NCBI GenBank assembly: GCA_017622795.1
Contig: JAGAQI010000118.1
Coordinates: 1-58,312 of the forward strand
Direction: 5' to 3'
Source: Lachnospiraceae bacterium
GTDB taxonomy: Bacteria > Bacillota > Clostridia > Lachnospirales > Lachnospiraceae
Length of the DNA stretch: 58,312 nt
Made by a program: the position numbers and the translations under genes. The notes beneath the pieces were generated by a model that was not told where the DNA came from, ran no database searches, and worked only from the letters and a program-made list of their open reading frames with translations. Positions within the stretch are counted from its first letter, which is position 1. Every line of letters starts with the position of its first letter. This document shows positions 8,138-16,205 of the stretch, piece by piece.

Positions 8138-9763
8138 ATGGCAATGGTAGTACAGCACAACATGACAGCGATGAACACTAACAGACAGTTAGGCATCAGC
8201 ACAGGCGCACTCGCAAAGAGTACTGAAAAGTTATCTTCCGGTTACAGAATTAACCGTGCAGCAGATGATGCAGCAGGTCTTGCTATTTCTGAAAAGATGA
8301 GAAGCCAGATCCGTGGTTTAAACCAGGCTTCCACAAACGCTCAGGATGGTATCTCCATGATCCAGACTGCAGAAGGTGCATTACAGGAATCCCACAGCAT
8401 TCTTCAGAGAATGCGTGAATTAACTATTCAGGCAGCTAACGGTACTGAAACTGATGAAGATCGTGGTAACATCCAGGATGAAATCAAGCAGTTACAGGAC
8501 GAACTTGACAGAATCTCTGATACAACAGAATTCAACACAATGAAGCTGTTAGACGGTTCCTTAGCAGGTGGCGGCACATCCGTTACTTCCGCTGGTCCTA
8601 AGTTTGGTGTTTATGACACTAAGTTAGAAGGTTTCGTAACTTCTGACGTTGCAGGCGTTAAGATTGCAACAACAGTTAGTGCTTCCCAGGGTGGTGAATC
8701 CGCAGTTTGGTCTAAGGACGGCAAGACTTTAACATTAAATCTTGCTAAGAACAAGACCTATACTGAAGCTGAATTAGATAACTTAATCGCAAATGCTAAG
8801 CAGGAAGACAGCTACAATGCAGCTGATTACAAGGCTCCGGCTAAGGTTGAATTAAATCTTAAGAACGGTACTTACACTGCTTCTGCAGCTACAACAGGTT
8901 CTGCAACCGTAGCAGGCGTTAAGTCCAGCGTAAAGACTCAGTTAGTAACCAGTACAGACCAGAAGTTCGTTGGTATGACCGGTATCTCCATTACTGCTAA
9001 CAAGTATGGTGCAGATAACGACGTTAAGATTACTATCGACTTCAAGGCTACTGCAGGTGCAGAAGAAGCTAAGATTCAGACTGCAGCTACATATAAGGCA
9101 GACGGTTCTCTTGATAAGCAGGGTTCCTATACCTTAAGCCTTGCTACAGGTAAGGAATATACCGAAGCTGATATCGAGAAGTTACTTGCTGAAGCAGGTT
9201 TCTCCGCAGATGTTGAATTCAACGGTCCAAACCCTGATATGGCAGATACTCTGTTTGTAACGGATAACACAACTAAGGTTACTGCACAGCTTGCAGGTGG
9301 TAAGGGTCTTGGTGATACAAACGCATACCTTGGCGAAAAGAACTACGATGTTCAGGCTAACGGCGAAGGCGTTACTCTTCAGGTAGGTGCTAACTATGGT
9401 CAGACTATCAGCTTTGGTATCAGCGACATGAGCGCTCAGGCTCTTGGTGTAGACGGAACTAAGGTTGACTGTTCCACACAGACAAGTGCTCAAAATTCCA
9501 TCGAAAACATCGATGCTGGTATCGCAAAGGTATCCAAGCAGAGATCCTTACTCGGTGCTATTCAGAACAGACTTGAGCACACCATCTCTAACCTGGACAA
9601 CACAGCTGAGAACTTACAGGCAGCTGAATCCGGCATCCGTGACGTTGATATGGCTTCTGAAATGGTTCAGTTCTCCAAGAACAACATCCTTCAGCAGGCA
9701 GCTCAGTCCATGCTGGCTCAGGCTAACCAGGCTAACCAGGGCGTTCTCTCCCTGTTAGGCTAA
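8138..9763 (+). CDS. fliC/hag: Flagellin 1
   Basis: A 541-aa flagellar filament subunit. The N-terminal D0/D1 region ([19 protein letters not shown], through about residue 145) and the C-terminal D1/D0 helices (about residues 445-541, ending [13 protein letters not shown]) are strongly conserved. The central 300 residues are variable, rich in Ser/Thr/Ala and surface-exposed, the usual place for O-linked glycans. There is no signal peptide, as expected for type III export. An upstream in-frame ATG at 8024 lies in the leader; MAMVVQHN at 8138 with AAGGAGGT is the real start. Its paralogue at 11591 is almost identical at both ends. Confidence 0.97.
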   Translation: MAMVVQHNMTAMNTNRQLGISTGALAKSTEKLSSGYRINRAADDAAGLAISEKMRSQIRGLNQASTNAQDGISMIQTAEGALQESHSILQRMRELTIQAANGTETDEDRGNIQDEIKQLQDELDRISDTTEFNTMKLLDGSLAGGGTSVTSAGPKFGVYDTKLEGFVTSDVAGVKIATTVSASQGGESAVWSKDGKTLTLNLAKNKTYTEAELDNLIANAKQEDSYNAADYKAPAKVELNLKNGTYTASAATTGSATVAGVKSSVKTQLVTSTDQKFVGMTGISITANKYGADNDVKITIDFKATAGAEEAKIQTAATYKADGSLDKQGSYTLSLATGKEYTEADIEKLLAEAGFSADVEFNGPNPDMADTLFVTDNTTKVTAQLAGGKGLGDTNAYLGEKNYDVQANGEGVTLQVGANYGQTISFGISDMSAQALGVDGTKVDCSTQTSAQNSIENIDAGIAKVSKQRSLLGAIQNRLEHTISNLDNTAENLQAAESGIRDVDMASEMVQFSKNNILQQAAQSMLAQANQANQGVLSLLG

Positions 9764-9858
9764 TCGCTTAGTCGAATTATTTAAAAATTTCTGACTTTCT
9801 TTAAGAAACCTAGGAGGCTTAAAGGAAATAGAAATAGAGTGCGAAAGCATTCCATAAT

Positions 9859-9890
9859 AAAGGACCCGGTCTTTTGGCCGGGTCCTTTCG
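9859..9890 (+). terminator. Terminator of flagellin 1
   Basis: An 11-bp perfect stem AAAGGACCCGG/CCGGGTCCTTT (9859-9869, 9878-9888) with an 8-base loop. The T run is short (TTTCGTTTG). Confidence 0.85.
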
Positions 9891-9902
9891 TTTGTTTGTG
9901 CG

Positions 9903-9944
9903 CTAAAAGATATTTTAGTTAAAATTAACCGTAATATCTTTTAG
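9903..9944. repeat. Nested inverted repeat downstream of flagellin 1
   Basis: A perfect 12-bp inverted repeat CTAAAAGATATT/AATATCTTTTAG with an 18-base spacer that itself contains GTTAA-AA-TTAAC. It follows the flagellin terminator, so it is probably a protein-binding site, or a mobile-element remnant, on the way into the ATPase gene. Confidence 0.6.
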
Positions 9945-9959
9945 AACCTGTTTTTATAC

Positions 9960-10037
9960 AAAACGGGGCAAAATTACCATGATATCCTGTAAAAAACGGG
10001 GCAAAATATAGGTAATGCGTCTTGAAAAACGGGGCAA
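9960..10037 (+). repeat. Three direct repeats AAAACGGGGCAA at 33-bp spacing
   Basis: Copies at 9960-9971, 9993-10004 and 10026-10037 are identical over 12 bases and separated by exactly 33 bp, while the intervening sequence is not conserved. The last copy ends about 37 bases before the ATPase start. The 310-base gap between flagellin 1 and the ATPase holds these repeats and the inverted repeat, and no gene. Confidence 0.8.
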
Positions 10038-10073
10038 GGTGTTGTATTGTATAAGGTGTGGAGGTGAATGTTC

Positions 10074-11423
10074 ATGTATAGAAAGCAATCGGAAAAGATA
10101 AAGGAATGGATAAAAGGCTCCGACAAAGCGCTTTTAGTGACAGGTGCCAGACAAATCGGAAAAACCTGGTTAATCAGGGATGAAATTGAAAAAAGTGAAT
10201 ATACAAAGTTTGAAATAAACTTTATTGACCAGCCGGACATGGTAAAACATTTAAATGCACAGATGAGCGCAGAGGAATTCTTGGTTAAGCTTAAAATGAT
10301 TATGCCGGAAGAATGCAAGCCTCATAAAACAATCGTGTTTTTTGACGAGATTCAAAAATGTCCGGAAATAGTAACCAAAATTAAATTTTTAGTTGATGAG
10401 GGAAGCTTTAAGTATGTAATGAGCGGGTCTCTGCTGGGGGTAGAATTAAAGGGTATTGCATCTGCGCCGGTTGGCTATTTATCTGTTCTTCGAATGTATC
10501 CTATGGATTTTGAAGAGTTCATGATTGCAAACAGCATATCACAAACTACATTGGATATGTTGAAAGAAAAATATGGAACATTGCAGACGGTGGATGAATT
10601 AATTCATGAAAAATTGCTATCCTTGTTTTTCGTATATTTAATTGTTGGTGGTATGCCGGATGCGGTTAAAAAATATACAGAAACAAAAGACATCAGAGAG
10701 GTTGACAAAGTACAGCGTGATATAACCACTTTATATAAGGCGGATTTTACGCAATACGAGGCGGCAGATAAAAAGCTCAAACTAATATCTATCTATAATA
10801 TAGTTCCGGCAGAATTGAATAAACAGAATAAAAAATTTGTTTTTACAATGTTAGATAAGGAGCTTAAATTTGACAGATACGAGAACAGTTTCCTATGGCT
10901 TAAGGATGCGGGCGTTGTGTTACCGGTATATAACACCGATGCACCAATTGTTCCTCTTCTGGCAAGTAAGAGCAGTAATGTCTTTCGCTTGTTTTCAAAT
11001 GACATAGGATTGCTTACAAGTGCGTATCCTGTGGAAACAAAAATAGAACTAATCAATAAGAATGGTGAAGTAAACAACGGTGCGCATTTTGAGAACGCAG
11101 TGGCACAGCAGTTGACTACGAATGGGTTTGAACCATATTTTTGTAAGAAGAAAAACCTTGGAGAACTGGATTTTGTTATAGAGTTTGGGGGAAAGGTGGT
11201 TCCAATTGAAGTAAAATCCGGAAAGAATTATAAAACACATAAATCGTTGGAACATTTTATGGGTGTTCCTGATTACCATATGGAAAAGGCATACGTGTTC
11301 TCCGTAGGAAATGTTGAGCAAATCGATAATATAGTATATCTTCCGATATATATGAGCTACTTATTGAAAGAACAGACATTAGATGAGGCAATGATAGTGG
11401 ATGTAGATATCAGGGGACTATAA
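10074..11423 (+). CDS. AAA+ ATPase with DUF4143 C-terminal region
   Basis: A 449-aa protein of the common archaeal/bacterial ATPase family with an AAA domain followed by DUF4143. Walker A is GARQIGKT (residues 24-31); Walker B is IVFFDEIQKCP near residue 90. The C-terminal ELDFVIEF...VPIEVKSG motif resembles a PD-(D/E)xK nuclease core. The cellular role of the family is unknown; members are often mobile and scattered, and this one lies between two flagellin paralogues. ATG at 10074 sits about 7 bases after GGAGGTG and is preferred to ATG at 10068. Its promoter is unclear. Confidence 0.9.
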   Translation: MYRKQSEKIKEWIKGSDKALLVTGARQIGKTWLIRDEIEKSEYTKFEINFIDQPDMVKHLNAQMSAEEFLVKLKMIMPEECKPHKTIVFFDEIQKCPEIVTKIKFLVDEGSFKYVMSGSLLGVELKGIASAPVGYLSVLRMYPMDFEEFMIANSISQTTLDMLKEKYGTLQTVDELIHEKLLSLFFVYLIVGGMPDAVKKYTETKDIREVDKVQRDITTLYKADFTQYEAADKKLKLISIYNIVPAELNKQNKKFVFTMLDKELKFDRYENSFLWLKDAGVVLPVYNTDAPIVPLLASKSSNVFRLFSNDIGLLTSAYPVETKIELINKNGEVNNGAHFENAVAQQLTTNGFEPYFCKKKNLGELDFVIEFGGKVVPIEVKSGKNYKTHKSLEHFMGVPDYHMEKAYVFSVGNVEQIDNIVYLPIYMSYLLKEQTLDEAMIVDVDIRGL

Positions 11424-11464
11424 TCCAATATTTTAATTTTTGCGAAAAAAAATAAAATAAGGGT

Positions 11465-11491
11465 TAATATTCCCGTAAACCCTTCCGATAT
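11465..11491 (+). promoter_or_regulatory. SigD promoter of flagellin 2
   Basis: TAAT (11465-11468), 15 bases, TCCGATAT (11484-11491): one mismatch to the SigD consensus in each box, so probably weaker than the flagellin 1 promoter. Confidence 0.8.
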
Positions 11492-11508
11492 ACAAAGTGA
11501 AACCGTAA

Positions 11509-11581
11509 CTTACATGGATGTAAGCCGACAAGGACGTAACTACAAGGAAGTAGATAAAAAAGAGATTTTACACCAAGGAGG
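11509..11581 (+). promoter_or_regulatory. Flagellin 2 leader with repeated CsrA-like sites
   Basis: Three ACAxGGAxGT sequences follow one another: ACATGGATGT in hairpin CTTAC/GTAAG (11509-11524), ACAAGGACGT (11528-11537), and ACAAGGAAGT in hairpin CTAC/GTAG (11540-11553). The Shine-Dalgarno CCAAGGAGG (11573-11581) is a fourth GGA site. The SELEX consensus for CsrA is RUACARGGAUGU. Repression of flagellin 2 translation by a CsrA homologue is the inferred role. Confidence 0.65.
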
Positions 11582-11590
11582 ATTTATCTT

Positions 11591-13204
11591 ATGGCAATGA
11601 TCGTACAGCACAATTTGACAGCTATGAACGCCAACAGACAGCTTGGCATTTCTACTTCCGCATTAGCAAAGAGCACAGAAAAGCTCTCTTCCGGTTACAG
11701 AATTAACCGCGCGGCAGATGACGCAGCAGGCTTAGCAATTTCCGAAAAAATGAGAAGCCAGATTCGTGGTCTTGACCAGGCTTCCACCAACGCATCCGAT
11801 GGTATCTCCATGATTCAGACTGCAGAAGGTGCATTAAACGAATCCCATTCCATTTTACAGAGAATGAGAGAGCTGGCAGTACAGGCAGCCAACGGTACCG
11901 AAACAGATTCCGACCGTGGCAACATTCAGGACGAAATCGAACAGTTACAGGAAGAATTAGACAGAATCGCTTCCGATACTGAATTCAATACAATGAAGTT
12001 ATTAGACGGTTCCCTTAGCGCAAGCAGCGCAAGCGGTTCCAATGCAGGTCCAAAGTTTGGTACCTATGACACAAATTTAAAGGCATTTGTTACATCTGAC
12101 GTTGCCGGTGTTTCCGTTGACGTGGCAAAGGATGCTTCTGTTGGCGGTGAGTCCGCAATCTGGGATGCAGAAGGTAAGAAGCTTACTCTTCACCTGGCAG
12201 AAAACATGACATATATGCAGTCTGAAATTGATGAGTTAATTTCCAATGCAAAGCAGGAAGACTCTACTGCAAAAGCAACTCCTGCAAAGGTAGAAGTAAA
12301 CTTAAAGTTCGGTTCCTTAACTGCAGCTTCCAATGTAACAGGTTCCGCAACTGTAGCAGGTAAGAAATCCGCATCTGCAGAAGTTCAGGTTGCAAGCGCT
12401 AATTATGTCGGATGTACCGGCATTAAGATTACTGCTAACCGCTATGGTGCAGATAATGATATTACTGTAAAAATTAACTTTAAGGCAAAGGCCGGTGAAG
12501 ACGAATGTTGCATTACAACAGCAGCTTCCTATAAGCCGGATGGAAGTATTGATACAAAGGGTACTTATACATTAAGTCTTCAGTCCGGTAAGGAATATAC
12601 AGAAGAAGATATCGAAGCACTTCTTGCAGAAGCAGGTCTTGATATGGATGTTACTCTTTACAGCCCGGACCCTGACGAAGCAAAGTCCTTATTTGTAACA
12701 GACGGTACAACCGTTGCAACCGCAGTTTTAGCAGGCGGTGCAGGTCTTGGTGATGAAGACGCTTACCTTGGCGAAGCAAAGTACGGCGTACAGGCTGGCG
12801 GCAGAGGTGTTATCCTTCAGGTAGGTGCTAACGAAGGTCAGACCATGAGCTTCTCCATCGAAAATATGAGCGCAACTGCTCTTGGTGTAAATGATTCCAA
12901 CGTAGATGTATCCACACAGACAGGTGCATCCGCTTGTATCGGTAAGATTGATGAAGCAATCCAGAAGGTATCCAAGCAGAGATCCTTACTCGGTGCGGTA
13001 CAGAACAGATTGGAGCACACCATTGCTAACTTAGATAACACTGCAGAAAATCTGCAGGCCGCTGAATCCGGCATCCGTGACGTAGATATGGCATCTGAAA
13101 TGGTAACCATGTCTAAGTACAACATCTTACAGCAGGCTGGTCAGTCCATGTTAGCACAGGCTAATCAGGCTACTCAGGGTGTATTATCCTTACTTCAGGG
13201 CTAA
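11591..13204 (+). CDS. fliC/hag: Flagellin 2
   Basis: A 537-aa paralogue of flagellin 1. The first 140 and last 95 residues are nearly identical to it, while the Ser/Thr/Ala-rich central domain has diverged by many substitutions, several of them charge changes. It contains a few cysteines (for example EDECCITT and GASACIG), uncommon in filament proteins, whereas flagellin 1 has one (KVDCSTQ). The ATG follows AAGGAGG by 9 bases. Co-expression with flagellin 1 under SigD suggests a mixed filament, and the divergent core suggests antigenic or glycan-acceptor differences. Confidence 0.97.
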   Translation: MAMIVQHNLTAMNANRQLGISTSALAKSTEKLSSGYRINRAADDAAGLAISEKMRSQIRGLDQASTNASDGISMIQTAEGALNESHSILQRMRELAVQAANGTETDSDRGNIQDEIEQLQEELDRIASDTEFNTMKLLDGSLSASSASGSNAGPKFGTYDTNLKAFVTSDVAGVSVDVAKDASVGGESAIWDAEGKKLTLHLAENMTYMQSEIDELISNAKQEDSTAKATPAKVEVNLKFGSLTAASNVTGSATVAGKKSASAEVQVASANYVGCTGIKITANRYGADNDITVKINFKAKAGEDECCITTAASYKPDGSIDTKGTYTLSLQSGKEYTEEDIEALLAEAGLDMDVTLYSPDPDEAKSLFVTDGTTVATAVLAGGAGLGDEDAYLGEAKYGVQAGGRGVILQVGANEGQTMSFSIENMSATALGVNDSNVDVSTQTGASACIGKIDEAIQKVSKQRSLLGAVQNRLEHTIANLDNTAENLQAAESGIRDVDMASEMVTMSKYNILQQAGQSMLAQANQATQGVLSLLQG

Positions 13205-13231
13205 TAGAAAAATAATATACATGGTTTTCTT

Positions 13232-13262
13232 AAAGAGCGTTCCGCAAGGAGCGCTCTTTTTT
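13232..13262 (+). terminator. Terminator of flagellin 2
   Basis: AAAGAGCG...CGCTCTTT with inner pairs closing on a GCAA tetraloop (13232-13259), followed by T's. Confidence 0.9.
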
Positions 13263-13298
13263 GCTCTAAGGTAAAAGCAAGGAATTTATACCGTTTTA

Positions 13299-13326
13299 TA
13301 ATAAATACAAGTTTTTTGGCCGATAT
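13299..13326 (+). promoter_or_regulatory. SigD-like promoter of the tandem glycosyltransferase
   Basis: An exact SigD minus-10 GCCGATAT lies at 13319-13326. The minus-35 is less clear: TAAT at 16-base spacing (13299-13302) or TAAA at 13-base spacing (13302-13305). Start codon GTG lies 42 bases downstream. Confidence 0.65.
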
Positions 13327-13367
13327 AAACTATAAGGTGTTTACTATACTTTTTTAGGAGAAGAAGC

Positions 13368-16028
13368 GTGAAAAATAAAGGCGACAACTTAGTAAAAAGT
13401 GAAATTAAACTGACTATCGGCATGCTGGTTTCCAATCACATTCCGTATATCCGCAAGGCGATGGAGGCGCTGAAGCCTTTGCTGGAGGCGGTTCCGAGCG
13501 AGCTGATTGTAGTGGATACCAAGGGTGTGGAAACCGATGGTTCCATTGCGGTGGTCAGGGAATATACCGACAAAATTTATCCTTTTACCTGGTGCAATGA
13601 CTTTTCAGCAGCCAGAAATGTGTGTATGGAGCATGCCCGGGGTGAGTGGTTTTTATATGCAGATGATGATGAATGGTTTGACGATGTCACCGAATTTATT
13701 GAATTTTTTCAGAGCGGTGAGTGTGAGAACTACCAAAGCGGTTTTTACTACACCAGGGATTATGCTGCAGACGGAAGCTATTCTACGGGAATTGCCGGCC
13801 GGATGATACGCAGAAGAGAGAATACACATTTTGTGGGAAAAGTGCATGAAACTTTTAATATGGTGTACGAACCGAATAAACAATTCAATTGTTTTACTCA
13901 TCATTACGGGTATGCATTTCAGACACGTGAAGATAAGGTAAAGCATTGTGAGAGAAATATTTCTATTTTGAAGGGTGAGCTGGTGCGATGGGGAATTGTG
14001 CCTCGTCTCTGCGCGCAGATGATGCAGGAGCTTATGTGCCTGGATGAAACGATAGATGCGGCCCTGTCTTTTGGTAATGATGCCCTGGAACGGATCCGGG
14101 CGGTAAATCAGTTGGATGACTCCTGCTCCCAGTGGGTGATGGTAGGCACCGTGCGTTGCTATTCCAGAAAGCAGGATTTGGAAGGGGCAAAACGGCAGGC
14201 GGTTTATATAAAAGAAAATTATGAATTAAATGAGATTTCCAAGCTTGTCATCGCAGGAACTCTGGCCAATCTGGCAGCGGCCACTTGGGCTCTTGAGGAC
14301 ATGATTGAATACGGCAAAGAATATTTGTACTGGTGGAATTGGAAAGAAGAGCATCCGGATTTGATTTTACAGATGATGAATCTGGATATACCGAAGTTTT
14401 TAGAGGAATCTTATTATCAGCGCATGGTTTTGATTAAAGAAACCGCAGAGAAAAGACAAAAGGAGCAAACCATGTATCCAAAGAAGATTGAGAGTGAAAT
14501 TAAATTAACCATTGGTATGCTGGTATCGAACCATATTCAATACATCCGTAAGGCAATGGAGGCATTAAAGCCGCTTTTGGACGCAGTTTCGAGCGAACTG
14601 GTGGTGTTGGATACCATGGGGGATAAAACCGATGGCTCCATCCAAATTGTGCGGGAATACACCGATAGAATTTATCCGTTTACCTGGTGTAATGATTTTT
14701 CTGCGGCACGGAATGCACTGCTTGACCATGCCCGGGGCGAATGGTTCTTGTATGTGGATGATGACGAGTGGTTTGATGATGTTACCGAATTCATCGAGTT
14801 TTTCAAAAGCGGAGAATGTGATGAATATTTCTCCGGCTATTACTATACCAGAGACTATCTGCCAAACGGAGGCTATTCCATGGGTATTGCAGGTCGGATG
14901 ATCCGCCGGATGGAGAATACCCGGTTTGTGGGCAGGGTACATGAAACTTTTAATGAGGTGTTTTCGCCGAATAAGCAGTTCAATTGCTTTACCCATCATT
15001 ACGGCTATGCTTACGAAACGGAAGAGGACAGAAAACGTAAGCAGAGAAGAAACCTTGATATTTTAGAAGCAGAAATAAAAGAAGAAGGTCTGACACCAAA
15101 GCGGGGAGCGCAGCATGTGCAGGAGCTGCTCAGTAACGCAGATACAATGGAGGAAGGCTACCAAAAATGTATGGAATATATTCCTCAGCTGGTGCAGCGG
15201 GGTGAACTGGAAAATTCCTGTACACAATGGCTGTTGGCGGCAAGAGTCCGCAGCTTTGCAGACAGAAACATGCATGAGGCTCTGGCAGCAGAAGCTGTGA
15301 AAGTAAGAAAGGAATACACCTTAAGCCAAACGGCAGATTTGGCAGTTTCCGTAGCAGTCATTTTTTCTGCAACGGAAGTAAATGATTTCGATTTGATTTT
15401 ATCGGAAGCGGACCGCTACTTCGCAAATTATGATTGGCGGGAAGCCAATCCGGAGGAAGCTCTGCTTCAGACACAGCTGGATTTCCCGAGATTTTACGCT
15501 GATAATTATTACCACCGTATTGTTCATCTGGCAGCCATTGTGGCAAATTACAAGGAAGAATATGAACGGGCAAATAATTATTGGAAGCGGATTCCATGGA
15601 AAAAAGAAGGCTTTGATACAACGGAATACCAGGGCGACTTAAGTGTTACTGTACAAGGCTTGAAGGCTCTTCAGGACCGCAAAATTATGGCGTTGCAGAT
15701 TGCAGAGCAGCAGCGCAAAGAGGAAAAGAAAAAAGAATTCAAGGTAATGCTACAGACCCTTCTGGAGGCCGGCGAATACACTAAGGCGAGTGTGCTTTCC
15801 GGCAAATTTGAAGAACTGGGCGACCTGCTTTCCGGCATGCAGGAAATGGCGATTACCATCGGTCAGGCCATGGATGAAACCTTCGGAGAAGGCACCGAAG
15901 AGGTTTCCAAGCTGGAGGAATACTGCGAATGTGTATGGCAGTGCAGTCAGGCGGAGGAAGTGGAGCCATTACTGATGTATCTGGATAAGGGAAATTATTT
16001 GGTGAAGGAAATTTTAGAGAAAGAGTAA
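13368..16028 (+). CDS. Tandem GT2 glycosyltransferase, probable flagellin glycosyltransferase
   Basis: An 886-aa cytosolic protein with two copies of the same GT-A domain, about residues 11-240 and 376-610. Each has SEIKLTIGMLVSNH, the metal-binding acidic motif (A/V)DDDEWFDD (about 98-105 and 463-470) and ENT(H/R)FVG(K/R)VHETFN, so both look catalytically competent. Helical, TPR-like sequence follows each domain. The last 100 residues resemble the N-terminus of the next gene product. GTG start at 13368 has AGGAGA upstream. Position after flagellin 2 and a SigD-like promoter suggest flagellin as acceptor; sugar specificity cannot be read. Confidence 0.85.
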   Translation: MKNKGDNLVKSEIKLTIGMLVSNHIPYIRKAMEALKPLLEAVPSELIVVDTKGVETDGSIAVVREYTDKIYPFTWCNDFSAARNVCMEHARGEWFLYADDDEWFDDVTEFIEFFQSGECENYQSGFYYTRDYAADGSYSTGIAGRMIRRRENTHFVGKVHETFNMVYEPNKQFNCFTHHYGYAFQTREDKVKHCERNISILKGELVRWGIVPRLCAQMMQELMCLDETIDAALSFGNDALERIRAVNQLDDSCSQWVMVGTVRCYSRKQDLEGAKRQAVYIKENYELNEISKLVIAGTLANLAAATWALEDMIEYGKEYLYWWNWKEEHPDLILQMMNLDIPKFLEESYYQRMVLIKETAEKRQKEQTMYPKKIESEIKLTIGMLVSNHIQYIRKAMEALKPLLDAVSSELVVLDTMGDKTDGSIQIVREYTDRIYPFTWCNDFSAARNALLDHARGEWFLYVDDDEWFDDVTEFIEFFKSGECDEYFSGYYYTRDYLPNGGYSMGIAGRMIRRMENTRFVGRVHETFNEVFSPNKQFNCFTHHYGYAYETEEDRKRKQRRNLDILEAEIKEEGLTPKRGAQHVQELLSNADTMEEGYQKCMEYIPQLVQRGELENSCTQWLLAARVRSFADRNMHEALAAEAVKVRKEYTLSQTADLAVSVAVIFSATEVNDFDLILSEADRYFANYDWREANPEEALLQTQLDFPRFYADNYYHRIVHLAAIVANYKEEYERANNYWKRIPWKKEGFDTTEYQGDLSVTVQGLKALQDRKIMALQIAEQQRKEEKKKEFKVMLQTLLEAGEYTKASVLSGKFEELGDLLSGMQEMAITIGQAMDETFGEGTEEVSKLEEYCECVWQCSQAEEVEPLLMYLDKGNYLVKEILEKE

Positions 16029-16033
16029 AAGAT

Positions 16034-16080
16034 AAGGGGCTTTTTGTGCTGTCAACATGCACAAAGGAGCCCCTTGGTTT
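16034..16080 (+). terminator. Terminator after the tandem glycosyltransferase
   Basis: Stem AAGGGGCT/AGCCCCTT with inner TTTGTGC/GCACAAA (16034-16075), then a short T-rich tail. Confidence 0.75.
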
Positions 16081-16123
16081 TTGGTATTGTATAACGGCTT
16101 ATTTTCTAATTTGGTTGCAGGGT

Positions 16124-16150
16124 TATATTTCAAGGAGAAACAGCCGATAT
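16124..16150 (+). promoter_or_regulatory. SigD-like promoter of the glycan island
   Basis: TATA (16124-16127), 15 bases, exact GCCGATAT (16143-16150), 56 bases before the ATG of the first island gene. It is the only recognisable promoter before the 22-kb co-directional cluster and ties that cluster to flagellar regulation. Confidence 0.75.
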
Positions 16151-16205
16151 AGTCAATAAGGTATTTTATAATCAGATGGAAGATTAATTACATTGGAGGC
16201 ACCAA

